DNA from: Eremophila alpestris peregrina
Lineage: Eukaryota; Chordata; Aves; Passeriformes; Alaudidae
Reading direction: 5' to 3'
Assembly: GCA_009792885.1 (NCBI GenBank)
Contig: WMCF01000016.1
Coordinates: 10,496,200-10,560,199 of the forward strand
DNA length: 64,000 nucleotides
The notes under the pieces were generated by a model. The model had not been told where the DNA came from. It did not search any database and was given only the letters and a program-made list of their open reading frames with translations. The position numbers and the translations under genes are program-made. Positions 1-15,000 of the stretch are shown here, in pieces; position 1 is the first letter of the stretch, and every line of letters begins with the position of its first letter.

Positions 1-3000
1 AACTACTAGTCCAAGAAAACTAAAGCACAAGCAAGATGCAACAATTTGTCCTGATTCATGCAGAAAATACGAGACAGACTAATAAGAGAGACCCAAACCA
101 CAGAAGAAACCAAGATTTCCATCATCCATGTATTCATGTAGATTACTGAAAGGAAAACAGTCATGGTGTACGGATGCTTGCCTGTTAATATCCATCCAAC
201 AGGGCACAATCAGAAAATCATCTCAAAATTATCCAAGTATAATGGAATCAATGGTTACACTCATTTGAGACGAAGGGAAAGAGCTGGAGCAGCAAAAAAA
301 GCAATCCCTATTTCATTCTGAAGTCTCTAAGGGATTCAGGAAGCAGGAGGAATGGTGCAAAGCCATCCACCAAACCCAGGTAACTCATACTGCTTGCAGT
401 GATTAGCTCACTCTGGGTGTCAGCCTGCCACCTTCTACTGTCAGTGTGGAAAATCCAGCGTAAGCACTGAGAGGATTCTGAAGAAGGGAACAGAAACACC
501 GGAAAAGAAGATGCATGACAGACACAAAGCAAAGGTAAGTCACAGCAGCCTTTCTTTTCAGTAATAACTACTGGCTGCAGCACATATCCTTCTTTTGAGA
601 CATCAGTAAAATGGACCGGTCTCATCAGTGCTCACTTTTTCAAGCAGCAAATCCAGAATTAATATTCACAGGTTCTGTGACTGACATAATTGCAATTTAA
701 AAAGGGCAATTAATCATCAGCCACACTGGTGGCTGACTTGCCAGGCTGGGATCTTTTCTCTCCACACCTGCCAACAAACTCACAGGAGGCCAAAGCACCA
801 CGGGCACACAAAGCCAGGACGCGCTGTTCTCCCTCTGACCCCAACCCCAGTCTTATGGGGTTAGTTACTGCTTTTTCTCCCATGCCTGCCCCTTTGGGAT
901 AAGTCACCCACCCTTTCCTGCAGCAGACTCCTTACAATGACTAACCCATCTCCCTTGCCATGTGGATAAGGGAAGCTTTTTCCACACTGCATCTCACTCA
1001 TGTCAGCCAAGAGTAAGGCAATGGAACCCCATCACCTCCATCATGAAGATCTCATCTCCCTGTTTTCCTCTGTATCTTTGCATAAGCTGAATTTTCTTCT
1101 TTTAAGAATGACATCTCAGTCCCAGTCTTACTTGGAAAGTGAATTACAAAGGTGAGAGCACAGCTCCAGAGAATCAGGTAACATAGGCAGATGATGGAAA
1201 CATCAGACCTGGCAGCTGCATTTTATCAGATGAGTCAGAAAAGTCAGTGTTTACTTCTGCGCTCCTATGGGAAGGTTTTCAGGCAAGTTGTAAACAAAAC
1301 CAAGAAGCCAACAACTGTTCTGGGTATCAGTTCTGTCACTTCAAGTTCTTTCTATGTGAGCACCCATTGCCTGATGCAAAAGGTATTTAAACCAACAGCA
1401 TTTAGAGAAGAGATATTTGGAAATTTGTCAGTTGTGTTCAGGTTCCCAGCAAGAAATATCCAAGACTTAATTACTGTAGGGTGAGTATATAACCTCTTTA
1501 GGGAGTACAGTTCTTCCTCAGAGGAAGAAAGCCAAACTGACCACCATATTATGCCAGTCTACTTATCTGGGAAGTACAAAAACCATTATAGTGGTACCAC
1601 AGAAAACAAATATGAGAGTTATGATAAGATGTAGAGCTTAGCAAGCTGCGAGGTCTTCAAGTCACATACTTAACACTGTGTCCTTGGGCCAAAGAAAATA
1701 TGTAACATACATCTAGGCCAAAGGAATCTTGCTCCAACTGGTGCCACTGCTGCCAGCCAGGTGCAGAAGAGACAGAATGCATGTTGTAACACAAGCTGTA
1801 CAGTCCTCCCTTCCTCATTCCTGACAGTCTGCAACCAAAAATTGCCTTCATCATAACAATACAAAGTGAAAAAATTCAGTGCTTTTGTACGTGAAAACAT
1901 GTAATTTCAATCCTAAGAATTCAGTCAGGATAGAAGCTGGAGCACAATTACATACTGCACATCTTGGCCAGAGTTCCAAACAAAGGTACTTGGCAGAACA
2001 TCTCTGCCAGCAGATAACACCAACAAATGGCCTCTTTTCCATCTATTCTAAGATAATACATAGGTTTTGCTTCCTCATACCATCCTCATTTCCATCAGGT
2101 CCCTCTCAAGATTTGCTCTCTTTTTGACACAGGCTCCAGGTGTTCTTCATCCCCAAACCCCAATGCATCATTGCAAGTTAAATGAGGTGTCTCCAACCCA
2201 GTCCTCTCAGCTTAGTGAAACTAGAGAAGTACAATTATGATCCCCCTCCAGCTTTTTCTGCCTTCATTTTGTAAGTGTTTAGAAATCTTTTATAGATCAC
2301 TTTATTCCCAAACAGACCTTTACCTTTCAATGGCACAAGTATTCATATTGCCTACACAACCGCTACTCAAATCAGGCTGATCTTGTCCTCTCCTTTAACA
2401 AAATCACTCCTGAACAAACGAGTGTGTGGTATTATTAAACAGCAGGTATTTCACTCAAGTATGCATCTTCTCCCAGTTCAAGAGTAAATACCCTGAATCT
2501 CTGTTTCCTCATAATGACTGGCTGGATCAATAATTTTTACTGGGCTCTTCTGCACTCTGAGAGGGCATTTACCAAAAAGAGTCAGTAACAAAGCAGGGAG
2601 GGGAAGAAAAAAAGATAAAAACAAAGAATCTTAAACACAAACAGGGTTCTTGGGCTGCTGCCCAGGATCACTGATGCTTCATTTCTTGCATTTCTTCAAA
2701 AGAAAAACAAATACTTATGCTTCTAAATTTTCCCAGCACCTGTAAGCTTCATGCCTCCAAACATCACTTGCTCACATCTTAATTTTCAAGCCAGTATTAT
2801 GAAGTTTTGATGAGCTTTTTCCTTCCCAACATCTCTCTCTCCACATGGATAGAAGACTGAGACCAAAACCCCAGACTCTCCTATTGCCTACATTTAGCAA
2901 TCAGCAACTGTCTGAGTATTGTGAGACCCAAAGCACTGCCATGTATTACACACTTATCTCTGCAAAACCACCCTGCACAAGTGACAACTTCCAGGCAGGG

Positions 3001-6000
3001 GGGAGGGGGAGTTGTGCAGCTTTGTGATAATTAAAGCATAGACGAGTGTCACTGCTGTAGATAATTATGCATTAGCAGTGAAATTACTTAATGGAATTAA
3101 ATAAACTAAGCCAAATGCTTTGTTTTAAAGGGAATTTAGGGTCTGCAAAAGGTGTCCAACTGACAGCCCAGGAGAGCAAGAATGGGAGTCCTCCATCATT
3201 CACAGAAACCACACAACCCCAGCACAGCCTGGCAGGCTTCCACCTCCACCCAGGTGAAAGGAGAGCAGAGGAGAAGCCAAGGAAAATTTCAACCTTCCCA
3301 GTCAGTCAGGCTCTGATCTGTCTGATGAGCACCCACACAGGGACCAGGCAGTCACTTAGCAGAAAGGAACAACTGACTGGGGTAATTTCCTAAAAATGAA
3401 ACCAGCCCTGACAAAATGGGTTAGTTCAAACCACAGCCCAACCCCACGAGCACCCACGAGAAAATTAATCAGTGTCAGTACAGACAAGACTCCAACCAAC
3501 AACAGGAACAACAGGGTAAGTAGGTACATGGTCCACAGTGAAACCACTTCCTCCCAGCAAATCCACGAGGCCTTTCCCCATCCTCTCCTCTTGCCTCACC
3601 AATGGCCCACCTACACACAACTCCCACCACTGGTCTCATCTAGATGGCTTCAACAGCATCCTCCTGCTTGTTAGAACAAGGACTTTCAAGGTCAGTCAGA
3701 ATTTATAAGGCAGCCATTTCATCTTTTGTGCTTCTCTGGCTACATTCCTTCCTAAAAGATGCTGAACACTGGAGATTCTGCTGGGTCTGAAAGCCCTGCC
3801 AACACCAGGGCCAATTAGGAGTTTCAGGATGATGCATATTAAAGTTATTATGGGAGGCAGTTATGCAGCCAGAATAAATCTTAACTGAACCTTTAAGTGG
3901 TTTTTATAACTTGTTTCTCCTTCTTGAAAACAGATGAAAAGATACAAATCTCCTGCCTAAGAATCTGCAGGAATTTCAGTCAACCACCAGCTTCTCTCTC
4001 AAATGAAGATTCTGTGCTAAAAGAAATAATTCATTTCAGCCAAGACCAGCTGGATCATCTTTATGTTTTTAAGCTCCAAATTACTCAAATCAGTCAGAAA
4101 CTTACCATATTAGTGAAGACTGACCTGAAATACTACTTTTACAAAGCACTGCAGATACATTTCAAACTGCTGCTGAGAGAAACTCCATTTTTCTTCACTA
4201 CTGGCCATCTCAGTCTACACAGGCTGACTGCAGACAGTCAGAGCCAAAGAGACACAGATGTAATTGTAAATTTTTACAGAGCAGGCTTTGGAGAGTATCT
4301 CATTAGAAGGCCAGAGTGTAGGTCAAACCAGGGAATCCTAAAGAGGATCTGAGGAATGGAGGCAGCAATCTCCATTTTGATAGCAAACATGAGGTGTCAT
4401 TAGGACAGCATCTGCCACTGTCTTCCACCACCTCCAAAACCAAACTTGCTCTGAACAGCTGTTATCCAACCCTCCAATAAACACTACTAGAAACCAACAG
4501 GAGAGATGAAGAACAAAGAAATCAGAGGTGGCTGAGAACAAACCACACCACTTGTGTGAAGGCTTGCACTGTCTTCACAAGAACCTTGTCCTCCCCTCTG
4601 CAGCCTGAACACGCAGCAACGTCACCAGTTCTAGATCTGTGCATTAAGCAGGAAAGAGAACCCCAGGCAGCATTGTCAGGAAATAAAAGACAGAAGCAGT
4701 TTGTAAATTATGCCAGTACACAGTGGCCTCACAACTCCAAATGATGACAGACAAGGGGCAATGTCTTTAAATTGAAAGAGGGCAGGTTTAGAGTAGATGT
4801 TAGGGAGAAATTCATTACTCAGAGGGTGATGAAGCACTGCAACAGGTTGTCCAGAGAAGCTGTGGATGCCTCATCCTTGGTAGTGTTCAAGGCCAGGCTG
4901 GATGGGGCCCTGAGTAACCTGATCTAGAGAATGACATCCCTGTCCATGGCAGAAGAGTTGGAATTACATAATCCTTAGGATCCTTTCCAGTCTAAACCAT
5001 TCTGTGATTCTACAGTTTCTGTAGGAAGCAAAGAACTTCAAAAACAATATAAACCCATCCTGGAAAATATTATGGTAACTCCTGGAGAACCTAGAGTCAG
5101 AATGAAAACAAATAAGCAAAAACTTTGAGACATTTCATTGGTATGCAAGCAATTTGAGGGCTCAGCAGTTCTGCTCCACCCCTGGAAAGCAGAATTCATA
5201 GGTGTCCCTTCAGTGCCACCTTCAGGAAATACTCACTGCTGCTCTCCAAGTGCTCTCAACACTGCTGGAAAATTGTAGGAACTCAGCGAAGACGTCATCG
5301 CTGGCAGGAACTGAGATGCACATTAAAAACATTTTGGTTCCAAAATAAGGGTATTACAACGAGAATCACATCCCAAAGAACCCTGAAGCAGAGCACAGAT
5401 GTGCTTGTTATTGCAAGATCAATACACAGAGCAGCTGCTGGACTAAGCAGTGGGTTTGATCCCAAATAAGAAGTGTAATTCATCTCCCAGATTCTGCATG
5501 AGGCAGGTGATAGATTTTCCCAGATCCTACATTCAAAGGGATATTGATGGGGATATGCTTTTTATGGATTGTTTATCAGACTCCCTTTGCACCCCACATC
5601 TTAAAGGCTCATTTGAAAAGCCAAAAAACACTCCCCCTCAAAAATAATTATAAAAAACAAGCTATCAAAACTGCTTTGGTAATGAAAACAAAAAGTTTCT
5701 TAAGAATTAGTTAAAAACATAATGAATGGGTCAAAAGAGACATTCTAATATCATTTATTTATTTACAGACACGGCTGCACAAGATGTACCTTAAGCTTCT
5801 GGACAGTGTATTGACTTAGCAGTGGATGACATGAATTTTCAAAGAGGAAACTTAGCCCCCAGTCACTCTGCATCATAGCTCTTATAATAGGCAGATGACT
5901 CGATGACCGGCACAGTGAAGCCTAACCAAGCTCAACAGCAACATCTGCTGGGCAACAAGCAACTACAGGAAATCAGTCTGATTACATGAAAGTTTGTTAC

Positions 6001-9000
6001 TCCTCCTTATAAACCTATAAACTTTTGCTACAGTTTCAGAATGCCCGGTAAGATACATTTCTTGTACAAAAAGCAGATGTAACTTCTAAACAGGTATGCA
6101 AACAACGAGGTAAATTTTTTTCCTAAGTTTGCATGTGGTCAGAACAAGCTATCATCTACCATTACCTGCTCACCAAGATACTTCAACGTAAAATACTGAA
6201 ATTAGGTAGGATTAAAATTCCTCTGTGCTGGAGAAAATCTCTTCTGTCTAGCTGGCTCAATCACACCTGGAAACACCCATGGCACACCTTGAGCTACCTT
6301 CTTTCCTAAAGGAGCAGCCTGCACTTGCAAGGCCTGAGGCAGGGAAGTATTTATCAACCGCATGAGTCCCATCCACGCAGAGGAGAGTGGCAGCTAAGAC
6401 CATTAGTGCTCCTCTCCCTCCAGCTACCTTACCATAGCCCTTATTAAGCTCAGAAAAAAAGCCTCCTATGGCAGGATGCCACTGGAGCATAAGCACAGGT
6501 AATGGTCCCCACTTATTCTGGGCACAAACTGACACTCCACCCAGATTAATTACAATGAATATTCTTATTTTTATACCGGATGCAGGAAATTTGATGGACT
6601 ACTTCTAAACTAGTCCAAAAAAAAGAAAATTCAAGTGGTTGGCAACACCTTCCAGGCTGCATTTAGACATTCAGCATGATTTGGAACCAGGGCAGTGACT
6701 TGAGAGGTGGATTCTGAAGAGCCATCAGATGGGAAAGGGTGTTGATGCATCCCACTTGTGTTCCCAGGAAAGGAACAGTATCAAAACCTTACTTGACCAT
6801 GGAACCACCTCTATTTGCAGATCACTGTTTAACAGGAAATCACAGGCAAGCAGGTTTTTAACAGAACTCTATGATAACCTTCAGTAACACAAAGCCTTAA
6901 AAAATTACATTGCAAAATGCTGAGTCTTGAACAGGAAACAGCACAGCAGCTGGGGAGACAACTTTTTAAATGACAGAAAACTATAGGCTGGACTGATGTT
7001 CATTACCTTTAAATTTTAGCTGGCTTTGGAGTTTAAAGCTCTCATGCTTTTTCAAGTTTTGTACTTGAAACAAAATACTTTTATGCTGAAAAATTAGGGG
7101 AAAGGGTTTAAGGAACATGCAAGCTAATTTCCAGCTGATACAGTGATTGTTGTTATTGTAGTTGCTTTAGGGGGAGTTTTTCTAATTTTGGGGTTTTTTC
7201 AGGTTGCTGCCTTGTGTGGTTTGTTGTTTGAGGGTTTGGTTGTTTTGGTTTGGCATTTTTTAAACATACCTTTATTTCCAATCTCCCTTTTCCCACACCT
7301 AGCTGTCAAACTAGGAGAGAATACCATATGAAAATACAAAAATGAGTGATTAGTCAGGTCTTCAGCTGGTAAGGGAACAGCTTGTGTAAGGAACCTTTTC
7401 TGTACTGGAAGTCGGGAAGCCGGAGGAGGGGCAGCCAGAGTCTCAGCTTGACAGTGCCAATTACAGCTAGAGCAAGATGAACCAAGGAATAAATCCATTC
7501 AGAGAATGGAAAAAAAAGAAGAGACATGAACCTGTACCTTTGAAAAAATAAAGGGGCTTGAAATCATCCACCAGACAGTGAACCACTTTTTCCACAGCAA
7601 AAGCATTAGGCTGAAGATGCAGTGAATGCTAATGGCAAGCTCTCAGTCCTAATTGGAAGAGCACTGGTTATTTAACAAATGTATCCTTAGTCTAATGTTC
7701 TATTCAAGTAAATATTAAACTTTTTAAAGCTTTTTTCTTTTGGACAGTAATTATACATAGTTCTGCTCAGTCTGTTTGATCAATTTTTACTCGATTCCTA
7801 CTGTATCATCCTTCAAGTTTGCCCATTATCACAAAGTCTTCAAGGCTAAAAGGGCTCTAAACCCCCTATATAATGCACAGGCAGGAAAAAGAAATACTAG
7901 CTAACTAATTCCTTCCCTTCCTCACAAGCTTGCAGGTGTTCTATTTTCATTGTCTAAAATCAAAGTCATCAGCTCATTTCCTTTCCCTTAGTACAGTCCC
8001 TTTTAAGAAGCTACTTTGCATCTTTTTTTACTCAGCACTCATAAATAATATAGATAATTGCAGATGGTCATAGCAAACAAGCAGAGAAAGTATACAGATA
8101 CAGTACAAAGGAAACAATAAAAATTCTGATGTGCTCCAAAAGCAGAAAGAATTCCTGGCAAACAGAAGCAGCTGCATCCAGGTCATTTTTTAAGTTGATG
8201 TACAGCAATCAGAGAGCCAAAAATAATACAGGGACAGACTTTAGACAAAGCTGCATAAGTGTGCTGGCAACTCAGTTCCCTCTGCAGCAACACATTTCCT
8301 ACCTCATCCTCATGTGCAAAACACAGTTACATCTTCCCTAAAAATCTGCATTAGGAAGGAGGAATACTGATCATAGAAAGATAGGTTTAAACCTGCTGAA
8401 ACCCCAAAACAGATAAGCAGTGTTCAATTAGGAGGAGATTATGCTGACTATAATAAGGAACTCTCAGAGAGCCCACCCAGCCAGCCAAGAGTTAACACCA
8501 CACGTTTCTCATCAAAACCTCTTCCAAGAGGTTAAGCACACAATAGACTATCTAAAGCACAGCTAGAAAGGCTGCTTGAAATTCCACACATGTGCCTCAG
8601 CAATGTATTTCTATTAATGTCCAGTGTGTGTCAGCGTGAAGATAAGGTACCAACATCATGTCCAACCAGCCAGCTAGAGAATGGGACGCCGTGTAAAACA
8701 TTGTCTGGTGCTCAGAGCACCGGAGAACAGCGGCGTTCACAATCTCACCCACTGCACACAGGCCTGATAACACCAGCAGCGAGGGCAGGCTGCAGGAGCA
8801 AACCATCCTGCAGCTCTGGGAAAGGGAAAGAAGGGAGCAAACAGGAATTAAAATAAACATCAGCAAATTGAGGTTTGAGGATGTCCAACTGTAGCAGAGG
8901 GAACCGGAAAACACCTCAGTGAAACTTAGTCTGTGTATCAGCTCACTTGGGCTGTTCTTTAAGGTGAGAAATAAAAAGTTACATCAGACCACAGCATTTA

Positions 9001-12000
9001 GACTGAATTTGATCTACTAAGATAATCCAACAAAGCCATTTGTGCTGGGACTTGTGGAAGACACTGTGTTTGACCATGATCTTGACCAGGACACACCTGC
9101 TCTGGTGGGCCTGGCTCCTGCAGCTCGAGAAGCCCCATGTGTTCCCAGGAGCAGCTGGTGTATGGGAACCCACTGGAATATCCATGCCAGTTGTGCTCTG
9201 CACTGACAGGTGCTATCACACAGACACATTCCAGGCCATCAGGAACCTTCCTTTTAGCTGAACAGTTTGCTAAATTAATCTGTAACTTACCTATGCTTGA
9301 GAAAAGCAAATTGTACGTGGATGAAGGGGTGGAATGTAGTGATTCCAGCTGGGACACCAGAGTGCATGGAGGAGGTGGTGATCCACAGAACTGTTAAGAT
9401 ATAGAATGGCCTTTGAGCCTGTCTTGTGCTGTTCATCCCTCCTTCAATAAGCTGAAAATTAGAGCAGAATTCTACTACTCCACAATAGTCTGACAGTGGA
9501 ATAAGAAGATTCAGTACTAGTTTTGCTGGACCAGTCACAGAAAAATATCAACATATTATTCTCCTATTTCTTCATGAATTGAATATTTTGTAGTTATACA
9601 CAGGGGAAAATGAAGACTAATCTTATCTTTTACTTCTTAAATGATGAAATGGCTTTACAGTAACCCTAAGTCAGAACAAATGAATCTTGAAGAAATTTCT
9701 GTGGAGTATGTGAACTTGGTAGACAAACAAAAAAGTGTGAAATGCGGGCATGGAAAACTGAAGGCAAGACAGGGGAAGTAGGCAGCCCCTCAGACAACCT
9801 CAATTTGTTGCAGCTGTTGGATTTTAAAAAAGGCCAACCTTGTGATAAGGTCTCTTAGCTCAAGAGACTACAAAGATGAGAAGCTCAAACAACCATCAGC
9901 TGCTGAAATCTGCAGAAGCTCTCCAAACACAAATTAACCTTCAGTTAGGAGATAAAAGACTAGCTGCAGAAATTGGAAGTTGTTAAAAAATGCTATGTCT
10001 GACAAATCAGAGCAGCAGTAGCAGGAAAATAAGCAGTACATAGGCAGAATCCTACCCTTAGCCAGGTAACAACTTCTTCTCTCAAGAGAAGAGGAGGTTC
10101 TCTTTTGCATTGGCTGTGTTTTCACTTTCTGCCATTATTGTAGTGCATGTTCTCCAAAATTGCTTTAGTTAAATTTAGACCTCACTGATGCTCCAGAGAA
10201 CAGAAGTTATTAGCTTGCTGGAGGTAGAAGGCATGTAGATAGAGCCTCACCATGCCAAGCTTAAATTTAATGCAAACCTTTCCAAAGTCCATCATTTAAC
10301 ACTTCAAGATTATTTTCTACAGGGATCCCTTAAATGTTTAATATTTTAATGGTTTCACTGAGTAATTCTTTCACTGAAGAAATACACCCACTTTTATAGT
10401 AGAGGGTAGCAGACAAAGAGGAGCCCAATAGTAGGAAAAGGAGGGATGTTCTGGCCTGAGACTATAGAATAACAGACCACTCATTTTAAACTCTGCACAT
10501 ACTCATAGATTCTCTTCAGGAGAAAGTCTGGAAGAGTGTCTCAAGCTCACATAGCAAGAATGAAAGGGATACAAGGCACAAGGACTGAAGCTATTTAAAT
10601 CCCCCTGTCAACAGTTTGCAACATTTGGTAATAAATCATTAAGTCTCAAGCCTAAAAATACATCTTTCCATTTGTATCAACATATTTAAAAGGCAGCTTT
10701 ATTAAATTAGTGAAAGAACTAACTGTCAATTAGTGAGAGCAATCAAAAACAACTGCATTGCAACTTCCAGCCCGAGACACTGCCACTCTTGCTAACCTTA
10801 GGACCCTACCTGGTTCTGCAGGCACTGAGGGCAGGTCTGGGTGTTTGTTAGAGCCTGTGAATGCTCTGCAAAGAGCCAAACCACAGCAAACCATGTTCAT
10901 GGGGAGGTGTTGCCCCCACAACTGGTGTCACCCACTCTGTAGGTAGGAATGAAGATTCTAATAACTAAATTCGCCATGTATTTTCTAAAGGAAACATCAA
11001 AAATAATCTAAAAAAAAAAGGTATCTTTCATAAACACAGATATACCTGCTGCTAACAACTGCAACATCAATGGAAATCAAACTGAATGGGCTTTTTCCTT
11101 CTGTTCCACTATTATTTAAAACAAGCCTCCATACTTTCAGATTTCAATCAATGTTTTCTGCTTCACCCATAAAAAACTTCAATCAAGAAGTATTTACAGA
11201 AAATAAAAAGCCAGAAAACACCAAACCTCATGTGCTAACCATGTTGCCTCCCAGAACCAACCCATTTTCTACACACAGGTTTACAACTTCAGAAGGGGAA
11301 GGGTCCAGCTCAGTGTGCTGTGTTTCAGCTGTAGAGCCAACAGGACCAATAAACTGTCCCTGAGGTGAGCAGTTTCCAAACCATAGTGCAAAGCTCCCAG
11401 AGACAATACCTTTCATTACATCAACTCAAATAAAGAGGGAGGGAAAAAAAAGACCAGTTTTGACAATAGAGACCTGACCTCAAAACCAGCAGTGTCACTT
11501 CACTGATGGCTCCACACTGTCACAGTTCCAACAAACACCAGCCACTGCTGGGCCTCATCCTGTCACTGCAGCTTGTCACAATGGCAGGAGATTACACACA
11601 ACAAAACCCCTGTTAATCTAGGAATGCTTACCTATGGCTATTCAGCCAGGATGAAGCTGATCCCCAGCTTATCACAAAGTAAATGAAAGCCTTAACAAAC
11701 TAAATCATGTTCAGCACAGTTTCTGAAACAATCTTCAGTACCAGCTCAGCTGCATCTACAGCTGACACTGATCAAAAACAGTGGGCAATTCACAGCAAAG
11801 AAACCCCACAAGATTCACTTAAAGCTTCATCAATTGCCAGAAATATAAAGGAAGCTTTCCACAAATGGGTTGATTGGATCATTCCTCCATCCCTACAAAA
11901 TGAAAAAGAAAATATCTGATCACTCCCTAGCACCAAAATTCTCCTCCATTGTACCAATCTATGAACTGGCTGTTTATGCTATTTTCAGCAATTTTCAGCA

Positions 12001-15000
12001 GTTTTACCTCCACATTATTTGAAATGGAGAAGAAAACATAACAGTTAAAATGTCAGCAGCCCAATGTACACTAAATCAAGGGTGGAAATGTCCAAAGTAT
12101 GCCACAGCAAAGCCCAAGAGTTCAGAATGCCACAGTCACAAGGTGACATCAAAACCTATTGCTTGATCAAAGGCATTCCCAGTCACGCATTCTTCCTTCA
12201 ATGCCATCTTTCCTGAATCAAGAAGAGGAGATGAGAGGCTCTGAAAAACAAAGATTATATCCAGGCAAGAAATCATCTGAAAGAATTCAGCAGCCTATGA
12301 CCAATTATAATCAGCTACTGGAGCAACCTGAAACCAACCCACATCCTTGTATTTCCATTCATGCCCGTTTGAGCCATGCTAACACAACAGTCCAATGCTG
12401 GAACCACCAGAAAGCAAGGTTGCCATCCAGCAAGCCAGTGAGAAGGCATGATCAGAAACACTGGGAAGAGCAAGCCATCCATCATGGACAGCTGGATAAA
12501 CTTTGCAGCAATTATGAATTCTCTGCCCAGTCTGCTTTCACACAGCAACCAGTGCTGAAACAGTGGTCACAGTGAAGAGTGTGTCCTACCATCACCCCAT
12601 TTCTGAGCTCATCCTTTCCAAGTGAGAAGGAAAACTATGACTTTTGGTCAATAACTCTGACAAAGCCATTATCTTTGGGGTATTAAATGGGGAGATAAGA
12701 ACTTCAGGGCTTTGCACAAATCATATTAGTTCAATGCTCAAATCCGGGTAATGCTTCTTTTCAAAGTATTAATTTCATTTATTCTATTTGCTCTCCCTCT
12801 GTCCTGATAACACAAGTGCACATGGCCTCTAAATGAGATCCTTCTATTTTATAAGTTATAATCCTCCCTTTCTAGAGTAGTAATGAGATGTCTTTGCTTA
12901 ATCACGTTTATTCCCCCCCTGCTTCTGCTTTTATCCATTCCCATTCCACATTGATTTGTCCTAAAGGTTTCAGTGAAAACCATCAGGCAGAGAAGTCACT
13001 GGCTCCAAGAGGCTCCCAATGCATACACTGCATGTGCTGCTCAACCTTCAGAGATTACAGAAGCAAAAAGGAGGAAAAAGAGCAGTTTGTTTGCCAAGTT
13101 TCCCTTATTGGTAGGAAGGAGGGAAAAAAAAGAAACCCAAAAGAACTGAGAAGTTAAGAGAAGATGTTTTGAATAATTGGAAATAAAAAAGGAAAGACTT
13201 CTCACATAGGGGAATGGTGAGACTATTCACAGCATAGTCAAGCAATTAAATAACTTGACTGACAACTTTACAAGTTCCTCATGCTAGAAATAGAAAAGGA
13301 TTTAAAGATAGCTCTGTTAATTCTTGGGTATTTCACATGAGACTTCAGGCACGGCACCAGCATTAGTTAAACCCCCTAGGCCTTGCTCTGAAATACTGTG
13401 CATCTAATCCTTGTTGTGTTGTAAGCACCCACAGCATTAAATTATTCAGAAAGTCTACTCAGCACCATGATCCTGCAGTGTTGCACAAACAAACAAAACA
13501 TTTTATCTCCAATACAAATTGGGGAGAGTTCTTCTAGAGCAGCTTAGCAGACTACTTCCATTCGAGCCAGTCCCCAGGGTTAATCAAAAAGCCATATTCA
13601 CTCCAAGAGGAAAGTGAATGCTGCACTATTACTTACAGAGCTGTTTTGCTTCTTAAACTAAAGCTGTAAGAAATTTTACTCAAAACCTAAGGTATCTAGC
13701 AGCTAAGTACCTTTTTCAAAGTCATTAAAAGAAAAAGACAGATCAAGACAAAAATGCAGAACAGGACCCAGGTACTTAACTCTGAATCCCTCTTGAAACC
13801 AGTACACTTCAAGGAGAAAAAAAAATCAGCAAAACAAAACACACAAACCACAACAAAATACCAGTACATTTTAATCTGCACCCTGCCCCATAAACAATCA
13901 AGTAACTGGCCCCAGAAGCTGACAGCAAGTTCCATATCAGAGGTTAATTCTAGTCCACCCTCTCTTTGTGTGCACTATGTAATAACACTGAAGTGCTCAT
14001 AGCAATACTTCCAATAATAAAAGTCAGTGAGTGAAAGCCATAAAGAACAGATTAAATGACAGGCAACTTTCAGCACAATCACAATGAAATCACTTCAAAA
14101 TACAGCTATGGTACCTAGATTTATACAAGAGGTATGGTTACAGGAGAATGTTCCAGCACTGCTGCAGACCACAGTACAAGAGAGGGCTACTAATCACTGA
14201 ACTACTGATATGTTAAGGGCACAGGGTAGCTCAAGATCTTAATGCAAATACTAAAAAAATGAATAAAACTTTCTAATTATATGTGGCATTGTTTTCAATT
14301 TTTACCAAATTAAGTGCTGCTTAAGAAGCAAATTATTCACTTGTTATTTCCTTCATGGGAGTTGCCCCATTTTTAATCTCATTTCCCTAATAGGTCACAA
14401 CAACAACAAAAACAACCTTGGAAGTTTCTCCCTTATAATGTAAACAAATCATCTCCATTGCATTTCTCTGCACCTGGATTACCACTAGGTACCTTGAGTT
14501 CCACAACTATCTTCTACCTGAAAGAGAAGATTGACACAAGACATGGATGAGCAGCTCATATCCACTATTTTCCCCATTTGCTGGGGCTAAAAAACAGAAG
14601 AGCAAGAAACACTCAAGTCTTATTCACCATAAAGGAGGATAATACTAGGAGACAAAGGACAGACATGGTTTGAGTAGGACTGAGTCAATACAAGAAAGTA
14701 ACCATGCCCAAAAGGAAACTGTAGCTGAGATAAAGCAAGTCTGATAGGGATCCCAATAATTTAAGTCTAGACAAAATAGTTCCTGTTTAGGAAGATATCC
14801 AGAAGCTGACAAACAATAGCTCGGCCCTCATCTTTGTAAGGACAGACCAAACTATTCCATTTTTTAAGGATCCTAAATTTATGACTGATCAAGAGATAGT
14901 TACAGAGCAATTGGATTTAACAGTTTCTCATTCTTGCACCACATTCTGGGCTAACACACCATGGTCATTATTTACCACAAGGGGACCCTAAGCAGGTTTT

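Noticed and set aside
3897..4352. 151-codon plus-strand frame
   Set aside because: No similarity to any family I know and no promoter or splice signals around it.
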